This document shows, piece by piece, positions 6,196 to 14,207 of a DNA stretch of 38,620 bases. This DNA is from Entomospira nematocerorum (GTDB lineage Bacteria; Spirochaetota; Spirochaetia; WRBN01). The first letter of the stretch is position 1. Each line of letters opens with the position of its first letter. The notes beneath the pieces were generated by a model. That model ran no database searches and was not told the origin of the DNA. It was given only the letters and a program-made list of their open reading frames with translations. Made by a program: the position numbers and the translations under genes. The stretch is from assembly GCF_028748105.1 (NCBI RefSeq), contig NZ_CP118171.1:1-38620 (forward strand). Direction: 5' to 3'.

Positions 6196-6717
6196 ATGAA
6201 TCCACGCTCCTTCATGTCATATATATTCATAATTATCTGTATCTCCTGCCAGCATCAACCACTCCCCAATCCACCTAATACTAAAGAGATCACTCTTCTA
6301 CCATCAGTGCATCAACATTTGGAAAATCAACAACATCCCATCACCGATATTTGGTATCGACGAATCATCACCAAGCGCAATACCGCATCAGAAGATGTGG
6401 CCATTGTCGCTGCTCCATTTCCTAGTATCGTCTCCTTCATTCTCCCAGAAGAGTTATGGCTAGCTAGTGATAGCAAACAAAAACGCTATCTCCAAAGAGA
6501 ACTCAAAGACGCCATCACAAGAGATTCAAAACTACGTCGTAAGTTTACCCGCAAGCAACAACAGATGATTAAAGATGGTAAGATTCCCTTAGGCTATACT
6601 TGGCATCATGATGCACCTCTGGGAAAGATGCAATTAGTTGATCGCATTATTCATAATGCAACACCACATACAGGTGGAAGATGGATTTGGGGAGGAGGAA
6701 CCAATAATCGAAAATAA
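6196..6717 (+). CDS. WHH-type HNH/Endonuclease VII-fold nuclease with lipoprotein-like signal
   Basis: A 173-residue protein. The N-terminus (MNPRSFMSYIFIIICISCQH) looks like a lipoprotein signal with Cys18 as the possible lipidation site; an ATG at 6214 would also work. Residues about 134-168 contain GYTWHHDAPLGKMQLVD, then IIHNATPHTGG and WGGG. This matches the WHH branch of the HNH/Endo VII superfamily (Trp-His-His, Met-Gln-Leu-Val, a distal His, then HTGG), a family found as the toxin tip of polymorphic toxins. A lipid-anchored stand-alone version on a phage-plasmid is unusual. It could degrade incoming DNA in the periplasm, act between cells, or lack a partner through decay. No immunity gene is recognisable next to it. 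No strong ribosome-binding site is seen. Confidence 0.65.
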   Translation: MNPRSFMSYIFIIICISCQHQPLPNPPNTKEITLLPSVHQHLENQQHPITDIWYRRIITKRNTASEDVAIVAAPFPSIVSFILPEELWLASDSKQKRYLQRELKDAITRDSKLRRKFTRKQQQMIKDGKIPLGYTWHHDAPLGKMQLVDRIIHNATPHTGGRWIWGGGTNNRK

Positions 6718-6736
6718 TCTCTAACTAACGTCTATG

Positions 6737-6816
6737 GAGAAAGACCTCTTTCTCTTTACTATTCTCTTAACTAAGAGAAGAATACATACAAGAGCCATCT
6801 CTATGCAATTGTATGT
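6737..6816 (+). terminator. Cluster of three hairpins after the WHH nuclease gene
   Basis: GAGAAAGA-CC-TCTTTCTC (6737-6754, followed by TTTACT), TTCTCTT-aact-AAGAGAA (about 6764-6781), and ACATACAA...TTGTATGT (6784-6816, followed by GTTGTATTTTTT). The last resembles the hairpin at 9418-9447 and belongs to the duplicated rep 3' region. The first or third could end the nuclease transcript. T-runs are modest. Confidence 0.4.
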
Positions 6817-6845
6817 GTTGTATTTTTTGGACAAAATGGCACTTT

Positions 6846-7004
6846 TTATTGATACCTTTTTACTGTTCGTAATCCTAAGTTTAATGTAGAAGCAACCGCT
6901 TTGGGTGTAGCTTTTGGATGTTCTTTTCTATAAGCTAATACTTTTTCTTGTGTGGTTGCTTTTTTGGTACGTATGATGGTGTCAACAAGCGTTTGCCACC
7001 ATCA
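6846..7004 (-). pseudogene. Remnant of a second PrimPol/Rep gene (C-terminal HTH only)
   Basis: Read on the minus strand, this encodes WWQTLVDTIIRTKKATTQEK and goes on to end LGLRTVKRYQ-stop. It aligns with the C-terminus of the rep gene at 9480-10991 (WQQKQSNTPVRTKKVTTQQR ... ISTKTIQRHKKS). It is cut by an in-frame TGA at 7002-7004, beyond which no rep-like sequence is seen. The DNA following the stop codons of both copies is also similar (both contain TCTATGCAATTGTATGT). So an old duplication or a second acquired rep gene was almost entirely lost here. Confidence 0.7.
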
Positions 7005-7049
7005 TACGCATTTATTTTTCAATAAAATTTATTAAAAGAACTCACGCCT

Positions 7050-7416
7050 ATGAGTGTGCATATTATGAGTGCCTTTAGTTTTGGTATTTTGGTTATAATC
7101 CATGTAATAATGCATTTTTAAAAAATCGCATTGTCAAAAATTCAAAAATCGGTTACTCTTTATTTCTTCAATAATATTACTATGTTACACCATAATATCT
7201 ATTATTAGTGGTGTCATTATTTCCAAACGTATTTTACCAGATATGACAGCCAATTTATCTGTTCAAGCACGTAATATCTGGGTTTTGGTTCATATTGTGA
7301 GTGCTAATATTATGATTTCAGTGGCTATTGTGCACTTAATTATTAACGTTAAGCGAATTACTAAGTGGTTTAAGGTAGAAAAATCTATAAGAAAGTCTAC
7401 TTCAACAAATAGCTAG
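7050..7416 (+). pseudogene. Frameshifted DUF4405-like membrane protein gene
   Basis: The first frame gives MSVHIMSAFSFGILVIIHVI then MHF and stops at 7119-7121. A second frame, overlapping it, continues FKNRLLFISSIILLCYTIIS, then IISGVIISKRILPDM, IWVLVHIVSANIMISVAIVH and LIINVKRITKWF, ending at TAG 7414-7416. Joined by a single frameshift near the T/A-rich run at 7115-7126, this reads as a four-helix membrane protein with His residues in the helices, the plan of the DUF4405/cytochrome b561-like family. It has no place in phage biology, so it is probably a chromosomal or plasmid gene that decayed after capture. A sequencing error in the homopolymer run could mimic the shift. Confidence 0.55.
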
Positions 7417-7445
7417 ATACCGAATTGTTATCGAGAGGTATTGTT

Positions 7446-7476
7446 CTTTTCGTGCTATAAAATATAGTACGAAAAG
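7446..7476. terminator. Strong hairpin, possible bidirectional terminator
   Basis: CTTTTCGT (7446-7453) pairs with ACGAAAAG (7469-7476), with an inner CTATA/TATAG stem. It lies between the convergent DUF4405-like remnant and the broken minus-strand gene. T-runs are short. Confidence 0.4.
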
Positions 7477-7596
7477 ATGATGATCCTATTAATTTTGTAC
7501 GCTACAATTGAAGAAGGTTTATTAATTATCCTTGACCTCTATTTTTTAATTTTTGAATAGATCGAACTATTCCATATGGGAGTATATTTTTATATA

Positions 7597-8214
7597 TCAT
7601 ACGTCTAAATCTTCTTGTTTTTGGCGTGTGTTGCAGATTGTTAACAACAATAGCATTTTACATAGCCTCTGTATTTTTCCTTTAAATTGATAATACTGTG
7701 GTGGAACTTTTTTAATAGAATTCTCTTTGATGTCTTCGTTGCGATTTGACTTAGGAAGTAACACCTTAGGTAATCGTGCATTGCCTAGATAAATAGAGTG
7801 ATACGTATTTATAGCTGCATTAATATCAAACTGTTGTATATTATCTAGAATATTAATTATCTTACTATAAGGTAATTGTACACCAAGATAACGAGAATGG
7901 TGTACAATTGCCTCCTTCCAGAAGTTAATATCATGAAAAACTTTCATAGCTTGATAAATCATTGCTAGCGCTGTCTCATCTTGCTCTTTAGTAGATTATG
8001 CATTTCGCCATAAACTATTAAAAATATATCTTGATTGCATTAAATAATAGTAAATCCCTTGATCTTGCCGAAGTGGTTGTAAGGTTTTATGATATAGCTG
8101 GTATGCCGCATCTGAAATTATGAGATAATGCTTATTCATCTCCTTTGGAGGTTCACTGTGCATGGTACTGCCATCGCGTACATAGCGTAAGTAAAAGGAG
8201 TTGGGTAGTAACAA
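7597..8214 (-). pseudogene. Unknown gene interrupted by an in-frame TAA
   Basis: Two frames of 72 codons (8214 to 7996) and 121 codons (7962 to 7597) lie in the same reading frame, separated only by TAA at 7996-7998 and 11 open codons (STKEQDETALA). Together they form one gene of 205 codons plus the stop. The product would be soluble and helical, rich in Tyr, Gln and Lys (e.g. YLIISDAAYQLYHKTL, then MIYQAMKVFHDINFWKEAIV), with no family I recognise. The break suggests inactivation, though readthrough or a downstream start cannot be excluded. It diverges from the gene at 8465 across a 250-base AT-rich gap. Confidence 0.55.
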
Positions 8215-8464
8215 TATGCAATTAGCTTTTAAGCACCATATTAACTATAAAATATTATTAAATAAAGAAATATTTGTTATAGTAAGTATATAGAAAAAAG
8301 TATTTTACTTACTCAGTATAAGCCACTCATTGAAGCATAGGATGGAAAAATGGATACAATAAGGAGCTGATGATGAGTGGATAGATACAATGTATACATT
8401 CATAGAGTAAATATGTTACTATATGAAAAATTTATAAAATAGATAGAAGAATAAGGAGGACACT

Positions 8465-9376
8465 ATGTCCAAAGTAAGATCGATTATGGAAGAGTTAATG
8501 ACGGTTAAAGGACTCGATTGGCCGGCAATTTTAAAGAAAAGATATAACATACGACATGCGGAGGTTTTGGCTGGCTGGTTTTTATGGTATGGTTATCAAG
8601 AAGAAGTAGCGATTGGCTTTGATGATAGTTTATCCTATGATAGAAATCTCGCTTTATTTACCAATATCATAGATAAAAAAATGGAAATTCCCAAAGCTAT
8701 TTCTGCTCTTACATTAAATATGGCTGATGAAAATGATAGAAATTTGAATAATCTCTATACACACTTTTTTCTTAATCAAGAGGTATTAAATAAAATTAAT
8801 CAATTTATCACTGAATGGAAAACTTCAGAGTCGTTCCTTAATCAGCGATGGTATTTATGCTATGCGGGTGTACGTAATCACTTAGTAAGAGAAAAGACAT
8901 TTATAGAAGGTTATGCTCATGATCTCCACACAGCTTCAGAACATATAACAAACTATCTCATGGGAGAGTCTGCCATGGATGCTTGGATGAATTATGAAGA
9001 ACGAGACTTTACTTGGGATCTTTCTAACTTCATGACGAATTTATTTTATGAGGAGTATGAATTATCAGCATGGAGTAAAAAGGAGCGTATGGATGTATTA
9101 AAAGGGCGTTTTAATGCAAGGTTTTATGCTTCCCATGATTTGGCTCAGCTTAACCGAAGACAAAAAGATGTGGTTCTCTTTGATTTAGCCAAACAGTTAG
9201 AGATTCCATTAGATAAAAAGGAACCATACGGATCTGCTTACCACCTCACCTACGAAAAAGATCCTGTAAAACATGCTGAAATCACCCGTTCGTACTACAC
9301 GACAATGAACAGGGTGGTAAACCCCAAAGCCTATGTAAATTTTTTAATGCGTCATGGTTATCATGAACATGTTTAA
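8465..9376 (+). CDS. Hypothetical protein, 303 residues
   Basis: I do not recognise a family. The start is well supported by AAGGAGG 7 bases before the ATG. The protein is soluble, mostly helical and rich in aromatic residues (Trp, Tyr, Phe) and acidic patches, with no signal peptide, membrane segment or nucleotide-binding motif. Visible blocks include HAEVLAGWFLWYGYQEE near the N-terminus and NPKAYVNFLMRHGYHEH at the C-terminus. The upstream 250 bases contain an inverted repeat AGTAAGTA (8281-8288)/TACTTACT (8306-8313) that could be an operator. It is monocistronic and ends at the hairpin at 9418, facing the rep operon, so it looks like an independently controlled accessory (moron) gene. Its composition is more AT-rich than the structural genes. 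Confidence 0.7.
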   Translation: MSKVRSIMEELMTVKGLDWPAILKKRYNIRHAEVLAGWFLWYGYQEEVAIGFDDSLSYDRNLALFTNIIDKKMEIPKAISALTLNMADENDRNLNNLYTHFFLNQEVLNKINQFITEWKTSESFLNQRWYLCYAGVRNHLVREKTFIEGYAHDLHTASEHITNYLMGESAMDAWMNYEERDFTWDLSNFMTNLFYEEYELSAWSKKERMDVLKGRFNARFYASHDLAQLNRRQKDVVLFDLAKQLEIPLDKKEPYGSAYHLTYEKDPVKHAEITRSYYTTMNRVVNPKAYVNFLMRHGYHEHV

Positions 9377-9417
9377 ATTATTTTTGTAATACTAATAATT
9401 AGTAATTTTTAAACCAA

Positions 9418-9447
9418 CAATTGCATAGAGTTATTTCTATGCAATTG
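9418..9447. terminator. Bidirectional terminator between the 303-aa gene and rep
   Basis: A perfect 12-bp stem, CAATTGCATAGA (9418-9429) with TCTATGCAATTG (9436-9447), loop GTTATT. A T-rich stretch follows at about 9458-9465 on the plus side, and A-rich DNA lies on the other side. It sits between convergent genes. Confidence 0.6.
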
Positions 9448-9479
9448 TATGTTATTGATTTTTTCTCCAAAATGTCCAC

Positions 9480-10991
9480 CTAGGATTTTTTATGGCGTTG
9501 TATAGTTTTTGTAGAGATATTGAGAGCATGCGCTATTTCATGATGTGTTGCTTGAGGATATTCTTGTAGATACTTTTGAATGCGTTGTTGTGTGGTTACC
9601 TTCTTGGTACGCACGGGAGTATTTGATTGTTTTTGTTGCCATACTTCTCGTATCTGTTTTTCAATAGATTTTCTATCAACGTTCATGGTCTTTAATTGCT
9701 TGGCGTAATCGTGAGGCGTGTAGACCATCGGGATAATTTCTTGTAATCCACTGGCAGGGCGATCTTCTTCTAACTGTAAGGCACCATCAAAGGAAGTATA
9801 ACCCTGCAACAGACTGATGCCTTTAGCATAGTGTCCCACTTTGTAGCGGGCATCTCGTTTGAGTAAGCCTTGTTGTTTGAAGTGATCAATGTATTGGAGG
9901 TAATTATTGATAGAAGACCATTCAATTAATCTATCGCTATGCACCGATATCTTGTTACGGCCGGTGTTGCGTGGTGCAAGATAGGCGAATAATTGCAAGC
10001 CAAACTTGAGAATCGGTAAGCGCCCTTGACTAGCGACGACTAAGGTCTGGGTCAGCTCTTTGGTGAGATACCCTTTATCGACAATATGGGCAGAGTCTGG
10101 CAGGGTATAAGAGCGATCAAAGTGATCATAGATCCACTGGGTCAAGTCGCTAATCTGCTTGCTTACCCGTTGGGGATGCTGGCGATAATCCTTGGAGTGT
10201 TGATTATGTTTGGTCTCCATCCATTGTTGGGTGAGGCGAATTGTTGCTTCCATTGGCAGATTCTGGCTCCAATAGAAGTAGATCACTCGTTTAAGGCTCT
10301 CTAGTCGTGTACCAGTACTCTGCAGACCTTCATTAATCAAGGCTAACCCTTCACGCTTCCAGCCTTTTTGGATGCCAAAGTCTGCCTCTAGCACGTTATG
10401 GCTAGGAGAGAACTCTTCGGCAACCATCGGCAAATAAGGTAGGTGATCCACGTCATACTCGCCCATCGTGTGGAAGAGCTCCATACCCTCTTGATAGCTC
10501 AACGGCCAGACGATGCCATTATCTAGATGATATTGTCCCTTGCCAAAGGGTAGGCGTATCAAGTGATTGGCTTGCGGATAAATCTCTATCTTTAAAGACT
10601 CTCGAGCTGATGCCATACACTTTAAGTAGAGGTTGAGATTGAGCATCTTGCCCTTACGCACTGGCTTAAAGTAGATGTGATAAGATTTGCGTGACTCACT
10701 AGTGAAGATGGCACTGTTGCCATCGTGCATCCCCAGTTGGGAACGAATCTCATAGAGCTTGGCGATCTCTACATCATCGACATCGATAATGCCGTAGCGT
10801 GGATACCAACGCCCAAAAGTGCCGATCGAGATTTGATGGTTGAGGTGTGCTTGAATAGCCGACTTGGTTAAGGGCTGATGTACCGTACGCCAACCGTGCT
10901 CATTTTTGATACCGTAGGCAGGATAGGGTTGGGTAAAACCGTATTGATAGTCCGATAGCGTATAGCTCTGGGCGGATGATGAGGCGAACAT
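9480..10991 (-). CDS. PrimPol/AEP-like replication protein with C-terminal HTH (plasmid Rep)
   Basis: A 503-residue protein. It carries the three motifs of archaeo-eukaryotic-type primases: hhDhD at residues 68-73 (IIDVDD, Asp70 and Asp72), SxH at 103-105 (KSYHIYF, His105), and a third block IEIYP around 135-140 followed by HLIRLPFGKG. The middle is a helical linker. The last 45 residues (TTQQRIQKYLQEYP ... HALNISTKTIQRHKKS) form a helix-turn-helix. Such AEP proteins with DNA-binding tails initiate replication of plasmids and phage-plasmids by making primers at the origin. The ATG is preceded by AAGGAG at good spacing. A plus-strand promoter and a small terminated RNA lie opposite its leader, suggesting antisense copy control. 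It is the last gene of the minus-strand replication block. Confidence 0.7.
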   Translation of the reverse strand: MFASSSAQSYTLSDYQYGFTQPYPAYGIKNEHGWRTVHQPLTKSAIQAHLNHQISIGTFGRWYPRYGIIDVDDVEIAKLYEIRSQLGMHDGNSAIFTSESRKSYHIYFKPVRKGKMLNLNLYLKCMASARESLKIEIYPQANHLIRLPFGKGQYHLDNGIVWPLSYQEGMELFHTMGEYDVDHLPYLPMVAEEFSPSHNVLEADFGIQKGWKREGLALINEGLQSTGTRLESLKRVIYFYWSQNLPMEATIRLTQQWMETKHNQHSKDYRQHPQRVSKQISDLTQWIYDHFDRSYTLPDSAHIVDKGYLTKELTQTLVVASQGRLPILKFGLQLFAYLAPRNTGRNKISVHSDRLIEWSSINNYLQYIDHFKQQGLLKRDARYKVGHYAKGISLLQGYTSFDGALQLEEDRPASGLQEIIPMVYTPHDYAKQLKTMNVDRKSIEKQIREVWQQKQSNTPVRTKKVTTQQRIQKYLQEYPQATHHEIAHALNISTKTIQRHKKS

Positions 10992-11005
10992 ATGGATCTC
11001 CTTAC

Positions 11006-11034
11006 TTGACCTTCTTTGCCGGCTGTGCTATACT
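11006..11034 (+). promoter_or_regulatory. Promoter of the candidate counter-transcribed RNA
   Basis: TTGACC (11006-11011), 17 bases, TATACT (11029-11034). It points away from rep, into its leader. A 9-bp inverted repeat GCTATACTT (11027-11035)/AAGTATAGC (11051-11059) overlaps the -10 box and would also fold in the rep mRNA leader. Confidence 0.65.
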
Positions 11035-11040
11035 TTTTTA

Positions 11041-11113
11041 TATACATGGTAAGTATAGCAAGTCATTGGTGGCTTGTCTGCAAAGGAACTGCGACAACAG
11101 TTCCTTATTTTTT
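11041..11113 (+). ncRNA. Candidate antisense (ctRNA-like) regulator of rep, about 73 nt
   Basis: From the predicted start near 11041, a short transcript would run through a weak stem (GCAAG/CTTGT) to an intrinsic terminator: AAGGAACTG (11083-11091), loop CGACAA, CAGTTCCTT (11098-11106), then ATTTTTT. There is no protein-coding content. The rep promoter on the other strand (11114-11142) would make a leader fully complementary to this RNA. That is the layout of counter-transcribed RNAs that set plasmid copy number. The function is inferred; the promoter and terminator are seen directly. Confidence 0.6.
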
Positions 11114-11142
11114 ATTATATTCTATTATACAACTTATTACAA
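11114..11142 (-). promoter_or_regulatory. Probable rep promoter inside the operon
   Basis: Minus strand: TTGTAA (11137-11142), 17 bases, TATAAT (11114-11119). It lies just after the stop of the 118-aa gene and gives a rep leader of about 115 bases that overlaps the whole candidate antisense RNA. The leader contains a possible 12-codon peptide starting ATGACTTGC. Confidence 0.5.
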
Positions 11143-11150
11143 CCGATTTT

Positions 11151-11507
11151 TTATGGTTTATGGCAATAATAGTGTTGTTCTAGGTAATTGAGAAGATCTT
11201 GTCGTAGATAATTAATCTCTTGATCAATCTGAAATGATGGTAACTTACTATAGAGTATGCGCATCTCTAATCCAAAGATGCGCTGTAAATCTTTGCGGTC
11301 GATAATTGCAGGAAAATCTTGCTCAATTTTGGTAATGGTTACCGATAAATCAGGCTCGCCTTTGGCATTGTGTAATGGAATGAAGTAGACATTATAATGG
11401 TCAATACAGTTGATCGCTAAGCCATCACGATTGACCTTGTGGTCTGTATCAAAGAGACGATTATATCGCTTGAGTGGATAGAGATAATATTCTTCTTTTT
11501 TAGCCAT
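11151..11507 (-). CDS. Hypothetical protein, 118 residues, in the replication operon
   Basis: I do not recognise a family. I choose the ATG at 11507 (MAKKEEYYLYPLKRYNRLFD) because AGGAGG lies 8 bases upstream. The in-frame ATG at 11525 would place that site inside the gene. The start overlaps the end of the primase-helicase gene by 8 bases, so translation is coupled. The protein is charged and Tyr-rich, with a predicted strand region NVYFIPLHNAKGEPDLSVTI and a C-terminal helix ending HYYCHKP. Its position between helicase and Rep suggests an accessory replication role. Confidence 0.65.
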   Translation of the reverse strand: MAKKEEYYLYPLKRYNRLFDTDHKVNRDGLAINCIDHYNVYFIPLHNAKGEPDLSVTITKIEQDFPAIIDRKDLQRIFGLEMRILYSKLPSFQIDQEINYLRQDLLNYLEQHYYCHKP

Positions 11508-14205
11508 TGGATTCTTCCTCCTCATTCCATGGTAAGATTGGTTCTAGTTTTAGTACAATAAAGTGGGGTTTTATCCCCGCAATATACTTAAGGTTATTGT
11601 TGTTACTGCGCCAATTGTGTTTTACGCAGTGCGGATGGCGTTTGAGAATGCTGGAATAACTGCTAGCATAGCTAGAATTTTTTAATGCATGGCGTATGGG
11701 ATCACTGTTGACGTGGATAGCGATTTCTAGGTGATTGTACTCCTCTTTGATCTTTTTTACGCGATTGGGCAGAAGAGCCAGTCCAAGTCGTCCTAGGTGG
11801 CTAGCTTGGCTCTGGTAGGTATCGTCATGGGTTTTACCATCGTTCTTTTTTAAGGTGACTAGCATGGTTCGGATGATTTTGGTTGCACTCATGCGATCGT
11901 TATTTTCACTGATGATGTCGGCTTGAAGGATTTTGTCTAGGCACTTTTCGGCATCACTCATCTGCTTTTCACTACTTAAGTGTTGGTGGAATTGTGTGAT
12001 AATTTCGCAATAATAAGGAGCATCATTGAGTACCGATAGGCTATTACCATGAGTAAAAAAGTGACTAAAGGTGAGTAGTGGAGCATAATTTTGTGCTTGT
12101 CGATGTCCCATGCCTAAGGCGATGAAGGCTTTAGTCAGTGCGGTACTTTGTTCAATAAGATAGGGTAAGTTACGAAAATTGTGGGCGAGAATCACTTTTG
12201 ATTCATGCCCTAGCATTTGAATAGCTTGACTTTCTAGATCAAGATAAGGTCCATCAAGGATGGGTGCTTTGGCCAGTTCGATGTTAATGATACGTTGACT
12301 AAGCGCAGCATCTAGCACGGCTTCGCGGATAGATACAAAGAGAAAGCTTATTTTCATCTCAAATTCACGTGGTGATTGTCTGCCATTACTGTCGACGCTA
12401 GGGGTACCTTTCATGGTTTTGGCACTTACATCATCGCTTGCCGACTTAGCGAGGTCGTAGATCGCATCAATATTAGTATTACTTCGATCACCATCTTTAC
12501 CATTGGCTTCAAACTCTTCTAGGATGACAGGGCGTGGCTTTTTATTGACTGCCTGACGTATTGCTGCGGAGGTGGTTAGGTTATTGTATCGTAAGGCATA
12601 GGGTGCAACCAGTGGTGAAATACAATAATCGATAAACGTAGACTTTCCCGTACCAGCAGCAGCGGTAAGATGTAAGTGTGGTCGCCAAGAGAAGAAACCA
12701 CAAAAGGGACTCCACAACGCCCAGCCAAGGGCAATTTTGGCACTAAAATCACCCTTATCAAATGCCCAACTGCGCGCGTAAAAGTATTGTGTAATGATAT
12801 AATGATTACTTGGTGAGATCGGCGCTTGGCTATAGGGATAAAAGGGATGACTAGTGGACTTCTCGGCAATAAATATCTTTTTTGGTAGGAGTGCTTCAAG
12901 GGAGAAGCGATCGCCTGCAGTGTTAAAGAGTTCGCTTCCTGTATGCCATAAGAAATCATCTTCATAATGATAGAATCCCATGCCCATATTGGCAGGATAG
13001 TCAAAAATGCCTTGGGACTCGATCGCCTTTTTGAGGTAGTCGATAACATGCGTAAGGCGAAATGATCCACGTTCGCTCATGAAATCGTGCGCGTGCCACC
13101 ACGACAAATCTTCCAGTTGTAAGAGATGTTGCCCGGTTATACCAGTGTTCTTGAGATAGTAGAGCCGTTTCGTACGTCGCAAGTAGAAGACCCACTCTTG
13201 GTCTTGGTAGCCAAGTGGAATAAAATTGCACGCATGCGTGCTGTTGGTGGAAAGAGCAACGGGTAACTGTTTTATCTGCTCGGTGATAAAGGCATGAACG
13301 TCAAAGGTGCTATCCTCGGCTACAGCATCGGCAAGATCCCAACCTTTGGGCTTATTGGTTACCTTGCGCATGACTTTGGCATGCGGCAAGATACTCTTGA
13401 TGGCTTGTCCGGCTTGGTATCCAACCTCATCATTGTCGCACCAAATAATCACATTGCGCTGTTGCAAAATGCTAAAATCACTCTTTTTAATGCCATTGAC
13501 TCCGCCTATCCATGTGGCAACCACATAGCCTGCGACAGGGATATCAGCACACTTTTCTCCCTCCACCAAGAGTACGGGTAAGTCAGGACGTTCAATAATG
13601 TGTGGTAGATGATAGAGCGGACGATTATCGTTAAGGGGATTTTTCCATACTACTTCATCATTTTTACCCTTACGCTTCATGGCAATGGGTAAAATACGCT
13701 TCTCTTTATCCCTCTCTAGTCGAACAGAGATAAAGAGTAATTCATGGTTTGCATTGTAATAAGGATAGGTTGCCGTGCGCTTAAATTGTGTATCTATGGT
13801 ATATTTATCTAGTTTATTCTTGACTAATTTTTGGAAGATATCACGCTTTACTTTGGGAATCGGTAGATAAAATAAGCTAGTATCTTCCTTTGGCTTGGTG
13901 TGCGTAGTTGGATGCTTACCATCCGGGATCTCCTTACCAGCACTGGATAAAATTGCCTTAGCTGCTTCTAGTCGTGAGGTGCCTTGCACCACGGATAACA
14001 GCATAATGAGGTTACCCTTGTCGCCGGTGGCTAGGTCAAAATAGAAGCCGTTGCTACTGATAGAAAAGTTGGTGTCGCGGGTATCGTCACTACGCAATGG
14101 TGAGACTAACCAATACTCCTTGCCACGCCACTGTCCACCTGAAAAAAAATACTCTATCGTGCTAGATGTAACGCTAGCCATTGCTTGTTCAAAAATATTT
14201 TCCAT
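11500..14205 (-). CDS. Toprim-helicase fusion (phage/plasmid primase-helicase)
   Basis: A 901-residue protein. The N-terminal about 100 residues resemble a primase-associated DNA-binding fold (YWLVSPLRSDDTRDTNFSIS ... FYFDLATGDKGN), as in CHC2-like primases but without zinc cysteines. A Toprim domain follows, with VEGEK (Glu215) and WCDND (Asp257, Asp259). The C-terminal half is a P-loop ATPase with Walker A AAAGTGKST (515-523) and Walker B VILEEFE (560-566), of the type seen in DUF927/D5-like helicases. It probably unwinds the origin and may help priming together with the PrimPol-like Rep. It starts 3 bases after the upstream stop and overlaps the 118-aa gene. A full-length, intact frame of this size supports autonomous replication. 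Confidence 0.75.
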   Translation of the reverse strand: MENIFEQAMASVTSSTIEYFFSGGQWRGKEYWLVSPLRSDDTRDTNFSISSNGFYFDLATGDKGNLIMLLSVVQGTSRLEAAKAILSSAGKEIPDGKHPTTHTKPKEDTSLFYLPIPKVKRDIFQKLVKNKLDKYTIDTQFKRTATYPYYNANHELLFISVRLERDKEKRILPIAMKRKGKNDEVVWKNPLNDNRPLYHLPHIIERPDLPVLLVEGEKCADIPVAGYVVATWIGGVNGIKKSDFSILQQRNVIIWCDNDEVGYQAGQAIKSILPHAKVMRKVTNKPKGWDLADAVAEDSTFDVHAFITEQIKQLPVALSTNSTHACNFIPLGYQDQEWVFYLRRTKRLYYLKNTGITGQHLLQLEDLSWWHAHDFMSERGSFRLTHVIDYLKKAIESQGIFDYPANMGMGFYHYEDDFLWHTGSELFNTAGDRFSLEALLPKKIFIAEKSTSHPFYPYSQAPISPSNHYIITQYFYARSWAFDKGDFSAKIALGWALWSPFCGFFSWRPHLHLTAAAGTGKSTFIDYCISPLVAPYALRYNNLTTSAAIRQAVNKKPRPVILEEFEANGKDGDRSNTNIDAIYDLAKSASDDVSAKTMKGTPSVDSNGRQSPREFEMKISFLFVSIREAVLDAALSQRIINIELAKAPILDGPYLDLESQAIQMLGHESKVILAHNFRNLPYLIEQSTALTKAFIALGMGHRQAQNYAPLLTFSHFFTHGNSLSVLNDAPYYCEIITQFHQHLSSEKQMSDAEKCLDKILQADIISENNDRMSATKIIRTMLVTLKKNDGKTHDDTYQSQASHLGRLGLALLPNRVKKIKEEYNHLEIAIHVNSDPIRHALKNSSYASSYSSILKRHPHCVKHNWRSNNNNLKYIAGIKPHFIVLKLEPILPWNEEEESNG

Positions 14206-14207
14206 GG

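Noticed and set aside
10976..11191. 71-codon plus-strand frame over the rep leader
   Set aside because: It contains the candidate antisense RNA promoter and terminator and reads into the opposite-strand genes; no ribosome-binding site.
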